A stretch of 64,000 bases of DNA, taken from the NCBI GenBank assembly GCA_963930655.1, contig OZ005601.1, positions 26,970,921-27,034,920 on the forward strand. The letters are read 5' to 3'. Each line of letters begins with the position of its first letter. Positions within the stretch are counted from its first letter, which is position 1. Shown here piece after piece: positions 22,025-35,215 of the stretch. Origin of the DNA: Myrica gale (taxonomy: Eukaryota; Streptophyta; Magnoliopsida; Fagales; Myricaceae). The notes below the pieces were generated by a model. That model did not search any database. It was not told where the DNA came from and was given only the letters and a program-made list of their open reading frames with translations. A program made the translations under genes and the position numbers.

Positions 22025-24244
22025 ATGGCCTCGCTGCAGTATCACATAGATAGAGTTCTTTGGACCCAGGACCAAATCTCCATCCGAGTCGCCGAGCTCG
22101 CATCCGAAATCTCGGCTGATTTCGGAGCCTCGAATTCACCGGTCCTGGTCGGTGTCGCCACCGGCGCTTTTCTTTTCTTGGCCGACCTGGCCAGGAACAT
22201 CGACCTGCCCATCTCCGTCGATTTTGTTCGCGCCCAATCCTACGGCTCAGGCACTCTCTCCAGTGGAGCCCCCAAAGTCTCCCTGGACTTGAAGGTTGAT
22301 GTCAACGGCAGGCACGTCATTCTGGTATACCTCTGTCTGTCTCTCTCTCCCTCTCTTCTCTAATCTCTGATTGTATAAAATTTTTACCTTTCATTTTTTA
22401 TATTGCTCTTTTTATTCTGGTATAGCACCATGGAAAGCACATATTTTTTTACTCAAGTTTTTTCCTCTAAAGTCCATTGCTTTTACTGCTTGTTCTTGGG
22501 TTAATCAAACAAAATCATAATTACTCGTTCCAAAATGATACGTAGGTTCCCAAACGATTTTTTGATATGTAGCGAGCATGATTATGTTCGTAACAGGAGT
22601 TATGTGTGGGTGTGTATCAGGTTGAGGATATTGTCGATACGGGAAGCACATTGTCCAGTCTGATTCCTTATTTGGAATCGAAAGGTGCATCCGCTGTGTC
22701 AATTTGTTCCTTCCTTGACAAACCAGCAAGAAGAAAGGTCCATTTTCAGCTTGTGGGCGAAGGAAAGTTTTACCGGGGTTTCGAGGTAAAATCTCAATGT
22801 AATGGTTTTAGCCATTTGCTTTATTTCTCGTTAAAGTGGAGAAGCAGGTTAAATGAATGAGCTGGTTGTTGCCCGATATGAAATTGGAAATAGAAGAGAA
22901 GAATTAGAGGAGGATCAAACTGAGGTTCAATACAAAGGAGACACCATATTGGGTCTCTTTGTGACTTAAATCAATTGGGAATTGATTGGTGACTACTTAA
23001 CATGTTTGAAAGATAGATGTCCAACATGTGTAAACAGGAGATCTAAGTGTAGGATGGAGGAAATCAAGGCCAAGATTTTGCCTAGAGGACCATAGTTCTT
23101 GAGGTAATTTAGGTATTCACATAGGTTTATGACTTAGTCCCACGCTAGAGGACCACTTGCAGCTTAGATGAAGAACCAGCACGATTAGTTTCGTTAGGAG
23201 GACTAGTTAATTCCTGGGTCCATTTGGGGATTCAATCACCAAGAGGTTTGGAGGAGCTGTGACTCACTCACCAACAAGAGGGCTACCATGTCCAGGCACG
23301 GTCCTATTTCCTTTGAAAGGAACTCTAAGTTAAAAGAAAACAGCAGAGGAAAAATTCAATTATTCTTATCGCGTTGCTTATTGTATTAAAAAAAGGAAAG
23401 AAGAATAGTTATAATGAAATAAGCAAAAGAGAATTTTGGTGAGTTCTGATGCTAATACTCACCTTTTCTGTCCGACCCAGTCAGTGTTTGAATTATCTGT
23501 GGTTGATGGAATTTCATAGAGAAAATAAGAAAACACAATTAGTGGGATGAGGTTTTCTTCGAATCAAGAGGGAAGCATGTCTTTTGCAATAGCTTGTGTT
23601 CTCCCAGGTTTTTTGCTGCATTTTATATTTTCCTGTATTTGTTACAGTATGGTTATGCGCATTTTGAATTCTACTACTAGTTTTCCAAGCTTCCTCCTTG
23701 CATTAAATACACAAGAGTGGAGGGTGGTTTCGTGCATACGGGGAACAATTCAGCTGACAGTATTCGTTTGTAAATAAAATTTTGCGTTTGTTTTCAGCTG
23801 CTACTTTCATAGACTATACTCACGTACCTCAAATCGATAATGGGAACAACATGGATTATATGTTCACAGACACATTAGCTCAGAGTCTTAGAACAAGATG
23901 ACTCTGAGTAATTAGCATACTCGATAATTTTCCTAGTGGAACCCCAATAATCGGACAATGAACTTGTAGTTCCCTTGTATGGTATATGCCTTTCATATAT
24001 CTGATCTTGTTTGCCCATTTATGGCCACTTTTGCTTGGTGCGACTGCCATGAACATGAGTATATGTCATTCTTGAGTTCATGGTCTAATTAGCTTGTGAG
24101 CTGACTTGGATGTGAACTTTTCTTTTGGAAATTTTTGTTTTGCAGTGTCCGGATTATTTTGTAGTGGGTTATGGAATGGACTTTGCAGAATTATATAGGA
24201 ACCTGCCTTATGTGGGTGTCTTGAAGCCTGAATGTTACAAGTGA
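22025..24244 (+). CDS. HGPT: Hypoxanthine-guanine phosphoribosyltransferase
   Basis: Exons are 22025-22324, 22621-22785 and 24146-24244, all GT-AG and all in phase 0, giving 187 residues. The protein starts [19 protein letters not shown] and carries the type I PRTase PRPP-binding loop [12 protein letters not shown] across the first splice junction (residues 100-111, with D106 and T107). It also has the flexible-loop residues [12 protein letters not shown] and the purine-binding end [26 protein letters not shown]. Length and order fit a compact HGPRT. It converts hypoxanthine or guanine plus PRPP to IMP or GMP in purine salvage, and with no transit peptide is probably cytosolic. The long second intron (1360 bp) has no repeat that I recognise. 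In Arabidopsis the counterpart is At1g71750, from memory. Confidence 0.93.
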
Positions 24245-25065
24245 TCTAATACTTAGCCAGACTACAGCTTTTCAGACTTTGAGAATATCTGGCCATATTT
24301 TCCGGATCATCTTATCCCTCGAGATGGATACAATAATTTTCACATTTGTGAGATGATATTCAAATACGTTATTAGAGTGATTTTAAGGATATTTTTCCTA
24401 TTGTTGCTGGGGCAATATGTTTTATGGCACTGGAGTTCAGGTGTGCATAGTGCTTGCACAATATTATTCACCTTGGCTAGCAGAAGAAAAGAATTATTAT
24501 ATACCCTATATAATTATAAGTTTTTGCACATACGTTGAGTAGTTACATAACAATCTTCACAGAAAATGATGTCATGACGTATGATGTTCCTTTGCTTGAG
24601 GAATCAAATTATGTTTTGCCCAATTTCCGAGCCATCAAAGAATAAAGAGGCCCTCCATACCGAAAGGTGGTTTCTCTGCTTATGCTAGGGCCTCCATAGC
24701 ATTGTGGCTAACAGACACCCTTGGGAAAATTTCAATGAAAACTCGCGTGCAATACTCGAAATAATTTTGACTTTAGGCATTTTGGTTATCAAATATTACA
24801 AGTATGATTTCGAAGTAATTACTTAATAAGTGAATAGGCTTAATTAAACAGCTAATATTTGCTTCAAAACGAAAATAAATAAAATAAGTGGAAAACTTGC
24901 TTCAAATTTGAGCAATTTTCTTGGCATCAATGAGCAAGTTATAACCATGAATGCGCACCGACTTGACACGCGTTCGTTCCTGCGGCGGGGGAACGACCAA
25001 AAGAACGAACACGAACAGAGATCGAAGGAAACAGCGAAATCCGCAGGGGCAGTCCGACAGGCGAC
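24245..25065. other. Intergenic between HGPT and the helicase-like gene
   Basis: It contains the HGPT 3' untranslated region and the promoter of the next gene. No gene, repeat family or RNA gene is visible. The 24940-25065 part is GC-richer and probably 5' leader of the gene starting at 25066. Confidence 0.45.
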
Positions 25066-26994
25066 ATGAGAGGGAAAGGCAAAGTCCTTCTCGGTCTCTC
25101 GTTTTCACTCTTCCCTCGTATCAAACGCCACCCACTGTCAAAACCGCCACCGCCCAATAGGTCCCTTCTCGGTTTCAGCCCTCTTTACTCCTCCGCTACC
25201 AACTCCACTAGAACACCTGAAAATGACGAAGCATCAAATTCAGAACCCGAGAAGAGAGACTCAATCCTTCTCGAAAAGTTCAAGCAAAGAAAAAGCAAAG
25301 GTTCTGTAACAGCCCCACAAACCAAACCCCAACCATTACCATCATCAACACCAGGATTTAGCCCTGCTGCTGCGAAGGACGGTGAGAATGGTTTGCAGAA
25401 TGAGGGTAGACCCACCGAGGTGGTGACAAGCTTTAAGGAGTTGGGTTTGAGTGGGGAGGTGATAGAGGCTGTGGCGGAGATGGGTGTCTTTGTTCCTTCA
25501 GAGATTCAGTGTGGTGGGATTCCCGTTGTTTTGGAAGGGAAGAGCGTGGTGTTGAGTGCTCAGCCTAAGTCGGGCAGGACTTTGACCTATTTGTTACCTC
25601 TTGTTCAGGTAATCTATTGATCGCTTCCTCAATGTCAGGCTCAGTTCAAAATCTGTCTTTGATCAGTATTGGTCGGTGGTTTATGGGGACTATCGTTTCC
25701 AGCATCTTTGCTCATATTTATGTATTTGTCGGAGTTTTTGAGTTTTATTATACTGGGCAAACAATTTCTAATTCTTAAAGACATACCTGTTATCCATAAA
25801 TGTATGGTTAATTGCGTATATTTGTGTTATTAGGCAATCATCCTGTTATGTTTTGAAGTTAATCTCCCTCTCTGCTCCATCCTGGTTTCCCTCAACGGAT
25901 AGAAGCTGTTCAGTTGATATACAGTTTGGCTGATCTTATAATATGGTTATGTTGGCAGCAAGGCGAAATATAATAACCCTATTAAACTAATTACTGTTTT
26001 TGTAGCTGCTGAGACGGGATATGAATCCCAAGCATCCACGGGCCGTTGTGCTATGCACCACAGAAGAGCTATCTGATGAGGTGCCCTTCTGCCTGCTCTT
26101 ATGTCAAGCCCAATTATACTAACTCTGCTGTACCCATGAACCTTAAGGTTCATTCACCCTTGATAATAGTTTGGATGTGCCTCGCAGGTGTTTCATGTGG
26201 CAAAGTTTATTAGTGATTATGCACAGCTAAAGTCTACAAGGGAAAGTGGTTCAACCCAGAACAATTTGTCAGATGTTCCAATTGGCATGGTAGTTGGTAC
26301 CCCTGGCGAGGTTCTTCAACATATTGAAGATGGGATTGTGGTCCTCGATGAAGTCAAATACTTGGTTGGTATCTAAAAGCACTAATCATGACAATTGACT
26401 TTTGATTGCCCTGTAATGTTGGATATGGATATTATGTCGAGGTTTGCAAAGGTTCTAACTGTGTCCTAGCACACCACCTCTATGCATTCAATGGTGATAA
26501 ATCTCTCTTTGTAGGTATTGGATGAGGCGGATACCATGCTTGGTTGTGGTCTCAGTCCCGAAATTCAAAAGATAATGGGATCCTTAAGAGATCTTTCATC
26601 AAAATTGAATTACCAAGGATTTCAAACTGTTTTGGTGACTTCCACAGTAGCAAAGGTATTGGGGTAACCTTCACTCTTATTTTAATGACTTTGATATTTA
26701 GGTTTATCTATACATATGGATTGGGCTTCCACATTAAAAGTTCAGGATTCAAAATTTTTGATACCGTTGGCTATTCCGTTTCTGATTGTTGTACTTGTGT
26801 TGTTCAAATAACAGATACTAGGTGAAGAGCTATCTCCCTTTTTGGAGCGTCTAGAGCATGATCATGCTGGTCAAATTGCTGCGATGTTGCTGGAGGTGGA
26901 TGAGACGGAAGTACTTCATCTCACCGAGTCGCTGGATGCTCTGAAGAAGAAAGTGGCAGAGGCTATGGATTCCCTTAATATAACTGCATCGTAA
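25066..26994 (+). CDS. Truncated DEAD-box helicase derivative (RH39 paralogue)
   Basis: Exons are 25066-25608, 26006-26080, 26188-26364, 26515-26655 and 26815-26994, joining in frame to 371 residues. The first four exons mirror exons 1-4 of the RH39 gene at 29029 in junctions and sequence: FKELGLSGEVIEAV (Q-motif region), GTPGEVLQHIEDG (motif Ib), VLDEADTML (motif II, D268-D271) and [13 protein letters not shown] (motif III). Walker A is degenerate, PKSGRT instead of TGSGKT, so the catalytic lysine is arginine at 171. Motif Ia reads TTEEL instead of PTREL. Exon 5 encodes an unrelated, charged, probably helical tail (LGEELSPFLERLEHDH, then ESLDALKKKVAEAMDSL) and a stop, so there is no helicase C domain. 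The N-terminus looks like an organelle transit peptide. ATP hydrolysis is unlikely; a regulatory or RNA-binding pseudo-helicase is possible. No internal stops suggest selection. Confidence 0.75.
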
Positions 26995-28345
26995 TCTTCA
27001 TATACTGTTCTTGTTGTTTTGACTAGCACTGGTAACAGAGTTCGGCCAATTCTCACCACTAGGGAGATTTGTGTATAAACCTATGTGCTCATTTTTGCAG
27101 GGTTTTGTGACCGTCCCATCTGTTGTAAATTTCTAGGTCCTGTTTCGTTTGTCAAGGTGTAAATAGCAATTGATTGTTGATGTTTCTTTAGGCTTCTGAC
27201 TGTTAGGGATTCGTAGACTTGAAGTGATATGGATTTATGCTTTGTTGTCTGTCTCATCGGGTCACCGGAAGCAAAGGTCTCATGATTTTGGACAACCCAT
27301 TAGACTAAATTTTTTTCTTTCTAGTAACTATTAGTTGCTTGGACAAAACTACCATTTCCTTTGGTAACTAGTTTTCGTACATGGCTGCATGCTATGCGGT
27401 CTACAATTTTGGAGTAAGGTGGTATGCAAGAGCGTCAAGTTGGTTGGGTGAAAGAACACTTGCTGCTTTGCCAGGAATCATGGAGACCATGAAAGCATCA
27501 TAATGGATGCTAGGCTTAGAATTTCCCATTCTTCACAGGGAATATTTGTATAATGTGTGAACTTACTGGAACTGGCAATGGCATTTCCCCTTCGTTTAAA
27601 TTTCCAACATATCCACCTGTGGTTTGGACAATGAAGCGTCACCAGCCTATGCAATGCTTTTATCTTGTATTGAAACGTGGGATGGAGTTTAGCAATTTGG
27701 ATATAGAGATCATAAATACATTTTGGCTTAATTAATTCGCTTTGTCTTTATGGTTTAATTTTTTTTTTCAATTTGGTCCCTCAATTTTAATTCTTCGCTT
27801 TAGATTCATTAAAGTTAACTACTATTCTTAAGAAGGTCCTTCCATCTAAATATGGACAGCAAATAATGCAGATATATTTCACGAAAAAAGCGTCACCATC
27901 AAGCGGCTTAGATTAAGCAAATTCAGATATCGATTGATAATTTGTAGTGACTTGTTTTTCGCTAGTGAGGTGGGCATATTTTGTTAGTTGTAATGTTAAA
28001 ATTCAACTGACAAGTAATTAAGACACGCAAGAAAAGAATTAAAACAAGCTAAAATTTCAATTTTCAGCTCAAAACATGTTAGGTATATCATTTAAACAGA
28101 CTGAAAGTTCAACGGGAAACACAAAGGATAGAGACATGATACTGGATAGATGTTTTGTTTTTCAATCTTCTTACACAGAACCACGTCAAAAAATTTGCAT
28201 GTACACAAGTACAAATTAAAAATTAAAAATTTACAACCTAAAACTACAAAGTGGAAGAACACCAATCTTGTTTTCAATTTACGAACTCTTAAAACGAATT
28301 GGGAATTGGCTCCAGTTTTCATTCACGAACTCCATGGCTGCTAAC
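26995..28345. other. Intergenic between helicase-like gene and RH39
   Basis: It holds the 3' flank of the short helicase-like gene. The frames at 27553-27735 and 28092-28322 have no domain. The segment near 27760-27800 (TTTCAATTTGGTCCCTCAATTTTA) resembles widespread plant MITE ends but has no partner that I can place. Confidence 0.4.
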
Positions 28346-28359
28346 TATGGCTCAAGTGG

Positions 28360-28560
28360 ACCCCCAAGGGTTTGGTGTGGTGGTAAGGCTTCGGCTTGGG
28401 TTCTAACATGTCCCAAGTTCGAGCCCCAACACCCCCATTATCGCCCTTGACTTACCCGCTCCCTGGGTTGTGGGGTCGATCTAGGGGGCCGGGGTTTGTA
28501 CTTCAGGGTTGGGCCAAAAGGGTCCGGCTTTAGGGAATTTCCTCTTCATAAAAAAAAAAT
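28360..28560 (+). mobile_element. tRNA-derived SINE with 14-bp target duplication
   Basis: The 201-bp body lies between direct copies of TATGGCTCAAGTGG at 28346-28359 and 28561-28574. It contains an A-box-like word (GTGGTAAGGCTT, 28379-28390), a B box (GTTCGAGCC, 28417-28425) and an A-rich 3' end (28549-28559). This is the standard layout of a plant tRNA-derived SINE, mobilised by LINE machinery. It has no coding capacity. Confidence 0.8.
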
Positions 28561-28662
28561 TATGGCTCAAGTGGCATCTCCTCCTCTATGGAGGGTCCTG
28601 AACTGGGGTTCAAATCCCCCCACCCCGCAGGCTTGGCCTGCTTTGCCTAGAAAAAAAAAAAC
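28561..28662 (+). mobile_element. Older SINE-like retroposon hosting the first SINE
   Basis: Right after the target duplication follows another tRNA-like unit: TGGCTCAAGTGGCATCTCC, then the B-box-like GGGTTCAAATCCCC at 28607-28620, and an A11 tail at 28651-28661. The SINE at 28360 inserted into its 5' end. The A-box half is poorly conserved, so the family is unknown. Confidence 0.55.
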
Positions 28663-29028
28663 TTGTATTACAAAGACGTTAGTGAAAATTGAAGCGAAGG
28701 GAAATTATAGATTCGATTTTTTATTAGATGAATATTATAATTAATTTAAATAGAATTGATTTTTTATTAGGTAAATATCGTAATTAATTTAAATGGAGTC
28801 GCATGACTGACTGTTCTAACTCCTACGTTTACATACGGTTTAAGTGGGCTCGCTACTGTGCTGCCGTATAGGTTTGTATCGAGACCATAATATCAAGAAG
28901 TAGACGTTAAGAGGATAAATCATAGCTTTGATTCATTTCCCACGAAACCAGAGAGCCCAAGGGGCTGCAAGGAATAGAAATCCCCCCCAGACGAATAAAA
29001 CAGTACGGAACCAGGAAACCAGGAAGCC
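28663..29028. other. 5' flank of RH39
   Basis: An AT-rich stretch includes a short duplicated motif (TTTTTTATTAGATGAATATTATAATTAATTT and TTTTTTATTAGGTAAATATCGTAATTAATTT-like copies near 28715-28790). It is followed by a GC-richer leader before the ATG at 29029. Confidence 0.4.
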
Positions 29029-32000
29029 ATGGGAGGAACTGCAAGAACCCTTCTGGCCATCTCTCTCTCCTCGAACCTCTTCACTCTCGCTCGCCTCTCT
29101 CCTGCACCAATACGCTTCCCGCTCCGCAAAAGCAGTAGGGTTTTTCTAGGGTTTAGGCCTATATGCTCTACAACCACTTCCACCACCCCCGACACCAACA
29201 TTATTGAACCTGAAGAAATGAAGCACTCAATTCTCCTTGAGAGGCTGAGGCTGAGGCACCTCAAAGACTCTGGCAAACCCCCACAAACGAGAAATCCGAA
29301 ACCAGTCATTACTGATGCTGAACATGAGGATAGGTCCAAGAAGAAGAAGACAGGGAAGAAAGATATTGAGAGTTTTGAGGAGTTGGGTCTGAGTGACGAG
29401 GTTATTGGGGCTGTGAAGGAGATGAGTATTGAGGTTCCCACCGAAATTCAGGGTATTGGGATCCCTTCTGTGTTGGAAGGGAAGAGCGTGGTTTTGGGTT
29501 CTCACACTGGATCTGGCAAAACTCTGGCTTACATGCTGCCCCTTGTTCAGGTACTTCTTTGTGTTTCTTTGTGAGTTTGATTTTGCATGTTTTTTAACGA
29601 AGTTTTTGCTTGTGAGTCGATAAAATTCTGGGATTTGGACTTGCTTTCAGTTACTTCGCCTGTTTTTAAAGCATTATCTTTCATGAATTCTGTTCATGTA
29701 TGGAATATTGGGGGCATTGTTGCTTAATTTATTATTTGTGCTTTGATTATCGCATAATTTCGCACCCACATGGTGAAATGGAACCTTGCATCTGTATATC
29801 TCATATACATCTGCTTTGTTCAATTCCGAAAATGTGCAGTGCTGAGTGGTCTGAAAGTGTTTTCTTAGCATCTACCTGTCGCAGGATTCATTATAGCAAT
29901 GGGAAGAATTTAAATTTTCAAATCTAACCATTTATGAAAATTTTTTGGGTGATCCACTTCACCATCTTCCACTGATTTTCAGAGCACCTCAATGATCCCT
30001 CTGTGTTATTTTGATATTTCAAGTGTTTTGTTCTTGTCAATTTTTTGTTTTGTAGTTGCTAAGACGGGATGAGGAACTTTATGGTATGCTACTGAGGCCC
30101 AGGCGTCCTCGAGTTGTTGTACTATGCCCCACGAGGGAGTTGTGTGAACAGGTATCTTTGTTCTATTTCAGGATCTCAATCTTACTTTGCTAGGTGGACT
30201 TAAACTTTACCCTTAAAGTGAGCTTCATTTTTGTAGGTATTTCGTGTTGCAAAGTCTATCAGCCATCATGCACGGTTCCGTTCAACTATGGTAAGTGGTG
30301 GAGGCCGTGCAAGACCTCAGGAGGATTCGTTGAATAATGCAGTCGATATGGTAGTCGGGACCCCTGGCAGGGTTCTTCAACACATTGAGGAGGGAAACAT
30401 AGTGTATGGTGACATCAAATACTTGGTGAGCGTCCTAATGTACAGATGTAATATTATATTGTATTTGTATGGCTTTCCGAGTGCAAGTTGTTTTCAATGT
30501 GTACGTATTGTAGGTTTTCAATCACTGTTTAGAAGTGTAAGAAAACTGCCAAGTGTGTCCTTACATTAGTAAGCTGGTACCGTTAATGATGGTGGTAATC
30601 CTTTAGTAGGTTTTGGATGAGGCGGACACCATGTTTGATCGTGGCTTTGGTCCTGACATACGCAAGTTTCTTGGCCCATTGAAGAATCGTGCATCTAAGC
30701 CTGATGGTGAAGGATTTCAAACTGTTTTGGTCACTGCAACAATGACTAGGGTATGCCGACTTGCACTCTTGTCTTATTCGAATTGAATTTGTCTAGTTCC
30801 TCAATGATTACCAAAAGGAACTGTTTTGTTTCCTTCTAGCATGTGAAAGTATTAATCTTAAAAGCAAACATGACAAGATCTGTTGTATATCTTGAGAGCT
30901 AATTCTAAACTAGTTGGGTTGTAAGAAAAGGAAATAGAAAAACTATTAGGAAGCCTTCTTTCAGAGATCTATTTATTGATGCCTTGGGCTATGATTCCCT
31001 TTCATATTACTTATAGGATGTGTCATATGAACAGAAATAAAATAGATTGGCTTACATGCATATGGCCAAAATGACCATGTACTATTCCATTTCCTTAAAT
31101 TTACTTAGCATTCAATATCCAACCTCCCATGCACTCTTATAATTTTAAGATAATATAGAGACAGAGTGATGGTGCCTCCCCCTCATGAACAGCCAGCCAG
31201 CCCGCCCCGAGTGGCATTTCACCCCTAACCACAACTCATCTGCTGTTTTTCTTTCTGTTACTTCAAAAGTAGCTGCTTCAGCCTCAGCCACTTGAATTTT
31301 CGATATTCCTTTTTATTTCTCATCAAACGAACGACATCTTCTTCTGGAAATCCTAGCTATTCTTAGCATGATATTTGGGAATCTCATAAGGGCGATTCCA
31401 TAGTAAGGGTCGTTCTGTGTCTTGTTTGGTTTTCGGGGAGTGGAGGGGAGGTGATGGACTCTTATGTGACCATATAAGAGTTCATAATTCAGGTTCTCTT
31501 TTTGTGAATATGGATATATGGCTGCCATTTATTGGACTGCTGCAGTTTTTCCTGGATTTTCCGGATCCACTTTACTTTTGATATTGAAATTATCAACCAG
31601 AGCATGTAGATGACTGATTTAAAATCCAAAAGGCCTCATTGCTCTATTTAACTGAAGACATGTAGAAATGCACAAAATTTTGAGACGTATGACACTCTTC
31701 ATGGTTTGAGGGTAATGCTGTTCACCATTTAAATCGAGCAACTTACTGAAGAATATGTCATGACCTTAGTTACACCAGACAGAGGCTGTTTCTACATTAA
31801 AAACTGTGGTTAATTTTGCCATCTCTTAGCGCTTGTAGGAGATATTTACCTTCCTATGGAGTGTTAACAATACTGCAAATGAGGTGGTATGTATATAGCT
31901 GCTTTTATTATGAATATCCTGAATGGTTTTTAGGCTCAAAGTTGCCTGCTATTTGGCGATTCAGTATTTGTTAAACTAAGAATCACGTAATGATGTAACT

Positions 32001-35000
32001 TAAAACAATTTTTGCTTCCTGTCAATACGTATGAACGAATAAGAGATCTTAGAGATACAAAATAGAAAATTTCTCCAGCAAACCTCTCTTAGTTGGGGGA
32101 AAGAGACGGTCCAAGAGCCTTCTTACTGTGACTGAATATGTATTCTATAGCACTGTAATCCATTTGCAAAACAATGGCTTTGTTTGACAAGATTTTTCTC
32201 AGATACGAAATTTAACTTTTAAAATTTACAGGCAGTGCAAACGCTGATTGATGAGGAATTTCAAGGCATTATACATTTGCGCACATCAACACTGCATAAA
32301 AAAGTTGCATCTGCTCGCCATGATTTCATCAAACTTTCGGGTTCTGAAAATAAACTTGAAGCTTTATTACAGGTATACTTCTGTGATTATCTGTCCTATT
32401 TTTTTTTATTTGTCAACAATCAGCAATGGTTATGTGTATGAGCATCTAACAAATAGTGATGTTCGCATCAATACATAACTGCTGTGTAGTGCAAATGTTA
32501 AGCAACGTAAGTTGAATTTGTCTGTTTGGTTCCAAGAATTGAAGTAAAAGATAGAGTAGTAGTCGATATGACATGTGCCTCAAATATGCCAAAGTACCAA
32601 TAAACAGTCTAGGGGCCATCAATAACTTATCTTCCTAGAATTTACTTTGATATGCTTGCAAACTTACTTCGCTAGCATTTTTGGATGTTGTCCTGATCTA
32701 TGGTTGCTGGCTTGGGAGCCTGTGACAGCCTTTGCCTTTACCCCCTGACTTTTTTAGTCTATGAAGCCTATAGCTCTTGTTCTTCCAATGGTAGTTTAGT
32801 TAACCATTTTACACTTGACTACAAATTTTAGTTCGAAATAGCTATATAGCTGAATTTACTCAGCAAAGTTGATTAACTAAGCAATATCGTTATGGGTTAT
32901 GTGGTAATGAAAAGGCAGGTTTTGGAGCCAAGCTTGGCAAAGGGAAACAGGGTGATGGTATTCTGTAACACATTAAATTCTAGCCGAGCTGTTGATCATT
33001 TTCTGGATGAAAATCAGATTTCTACGGTCAATTATCATGGCGAGGTGCCTGCAGAGCAAAGGTGATACAATATGGCATATTTGTATTGCCCAGTCCCCAC
33101 TTTTGCTGGGGCTCCTTAAAAGGTCTTTATATTTGCAGTCTACTGCCTGCATATTTATTCCTGCACCAATGTACAGCCTGCATTTGCTCTAAGGAAATGA
33201 TCACAAATTGCTTTGGCAAAGTAGTCATGTTTTCAACTGCCACAGACATGTCTATCATTTTGGGGGTTGCTGATTATGATGCAGAGATTCCAACGAAAGG
33301 ACATTATCTCATCTTCAAATGTGTTGCGTGCATATTTTTTTAATTTTTTAAAGAAGTTTGAGTTTGATGAAAGTATATATACTGCTTGATGGCTGTCTAA
33401 GCCTCTAAGGAGTGCTGCCTACTTAGATTGTGGGGCTTCATTACTTCAGGTTCCTTTTCCCGCGTGTTTTGGGCCCACCACTTCTTTTTAAATGCTGTAA
33501 TTTCTGTCTTAGATGAAAAAGGTTTAAATTTTTGTTCTTCATTAGATATTGTCAAGCTAGTTCGGTGTTATTGCATAAGACACTTGATGTTATTCGGGTC
33601 ATCTGTCAATTTTGTAGGTATGTTCTGCTTCCCTCAAAGCCATGTAGGATGAGTATTTAGAAAATTCAGCTAAGATTATTTGGTGACCTTTTTAATTTTT
33701 TGTTTTTCTACTTTAGGAGTGGCATGACAAAAGCTCTGCCACACAAAAGTCTACTTTCATCGTTTTTGTTTTGGGCATAGTCTTCTTTATCTTTTCGGAA
33801 AGTTGAGCTCTTATCAAGTTCTTGTAGAACCTCCAATATGGTTAACAGTCCTCTCTGAGATGTGAATAAAATTGGAATATATTCATATACATTCATATAC
33901 TTTCATATTACACTTAGAATTGTAATCTTCAGGTATGATTGATTAAGCATAAGGGATATCTATTTATGAAAATGGCTAATGCTTTCTGTTTTTTACTGTC
34001 TGCCTTTTTATTAGGATATTAGGCTATCTTGACTGTGCTTAATGTTTTGTAGTGTGAAAGTTGCATTTATGTAGTATTCAAGTGAAACTTATTTTTAAGA
34101 GGGGGTTTTTTTTTTCTCACCTTTTCAGTTGGCCATTTAGGATTAGAAAGATTTACTTTATTTAATACTTTTTTAAAATGCTATTTAGGATTAGAAAGCT
34201 TCTTTATTTAATACCTTTTTAAAAAAAAATGGAGAACAGTATTAGGAGTTTAGTGTTATTATTATACCTCTTAAGCTGAATGAAAGCTCCATAGCACTGC
34301 TACATGACCCTCTATGCTATTTGGGACCGAAAGTTAGCTACTAAGAAGCAACATCTCCTTAAAATGAGTGTAGTCAACAATTTATACATGGATGGATGAG
34401 AATGGAACATAGAGACTGATGAACATATTGGGGGGAAAGGTTGAGTCAATCCAATCTGATAGAGTGAAAGGAGGTAGAGGGAGTTTAAAATAACAAAAGT
34501 AGTGAGAAGGATGTATTGAATAGAGTCGAAAAATTACCCAGAGAAAAAAATTGGGCGGCAATAGAGTGTATGATTCTAGTTAAGATAGAATGGGATTAAT
34601 GTGATTAATCCCATTAGTTGATGAGGATCCATAGCAAATCCTGATGTAATTGTGATGAAGGTTTAACTGAGTTAGATTGAGTTCTTGTGTGTGTGTGTGT
34701 GTGAGAGAGAAAGAGAGAGATTTGGTGTCTTTAGTATTCTGGGGGGCTCTGGTTCATTGTATTTCATTTTTTATAGGCATGGTTCTACATGAAGTGTGCA
34801 TACATCTGAGCTTTTATCAACAAGAGCCACTGTCTCCAGGAATGCAGACATATGCATTGCTACATATTTATTTGTCCCAAGTGCCAATGGAAACCCAAGT
34901 CCATTTACCATTCACACTTGTTACATGCATACGTATGCATGCATAACAGTTTACAGTACTTATCTCAACCCTTTCTTTCCTTCTGAACCCAGGGTTGAAA

Positions 35001-35173
35001 ACCTGAAAAGGTTTAAGAGTAATGATGGAGATTGTCCCACATTGGTGTGCACAGACTTGGCTGCCAGGGGACTTGACTTGGATGTAGATCATGTTATCAT
35101 GTTTGATTTCCCCTTGAACTCTGTAAGCATCATCTCTTTGGTCTCTTGGGTATTCTGTTGGTTTCCCCCCTCC

Positions 35174-35215
<42 letters not shown>

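Noticed and set aside
28379..28425. A and B boxes considered as a functional tRNA gene
   Set aside because: No cloverleaf or anticodon arm can be drawn, and the A tail with target duplication shows a SINE.
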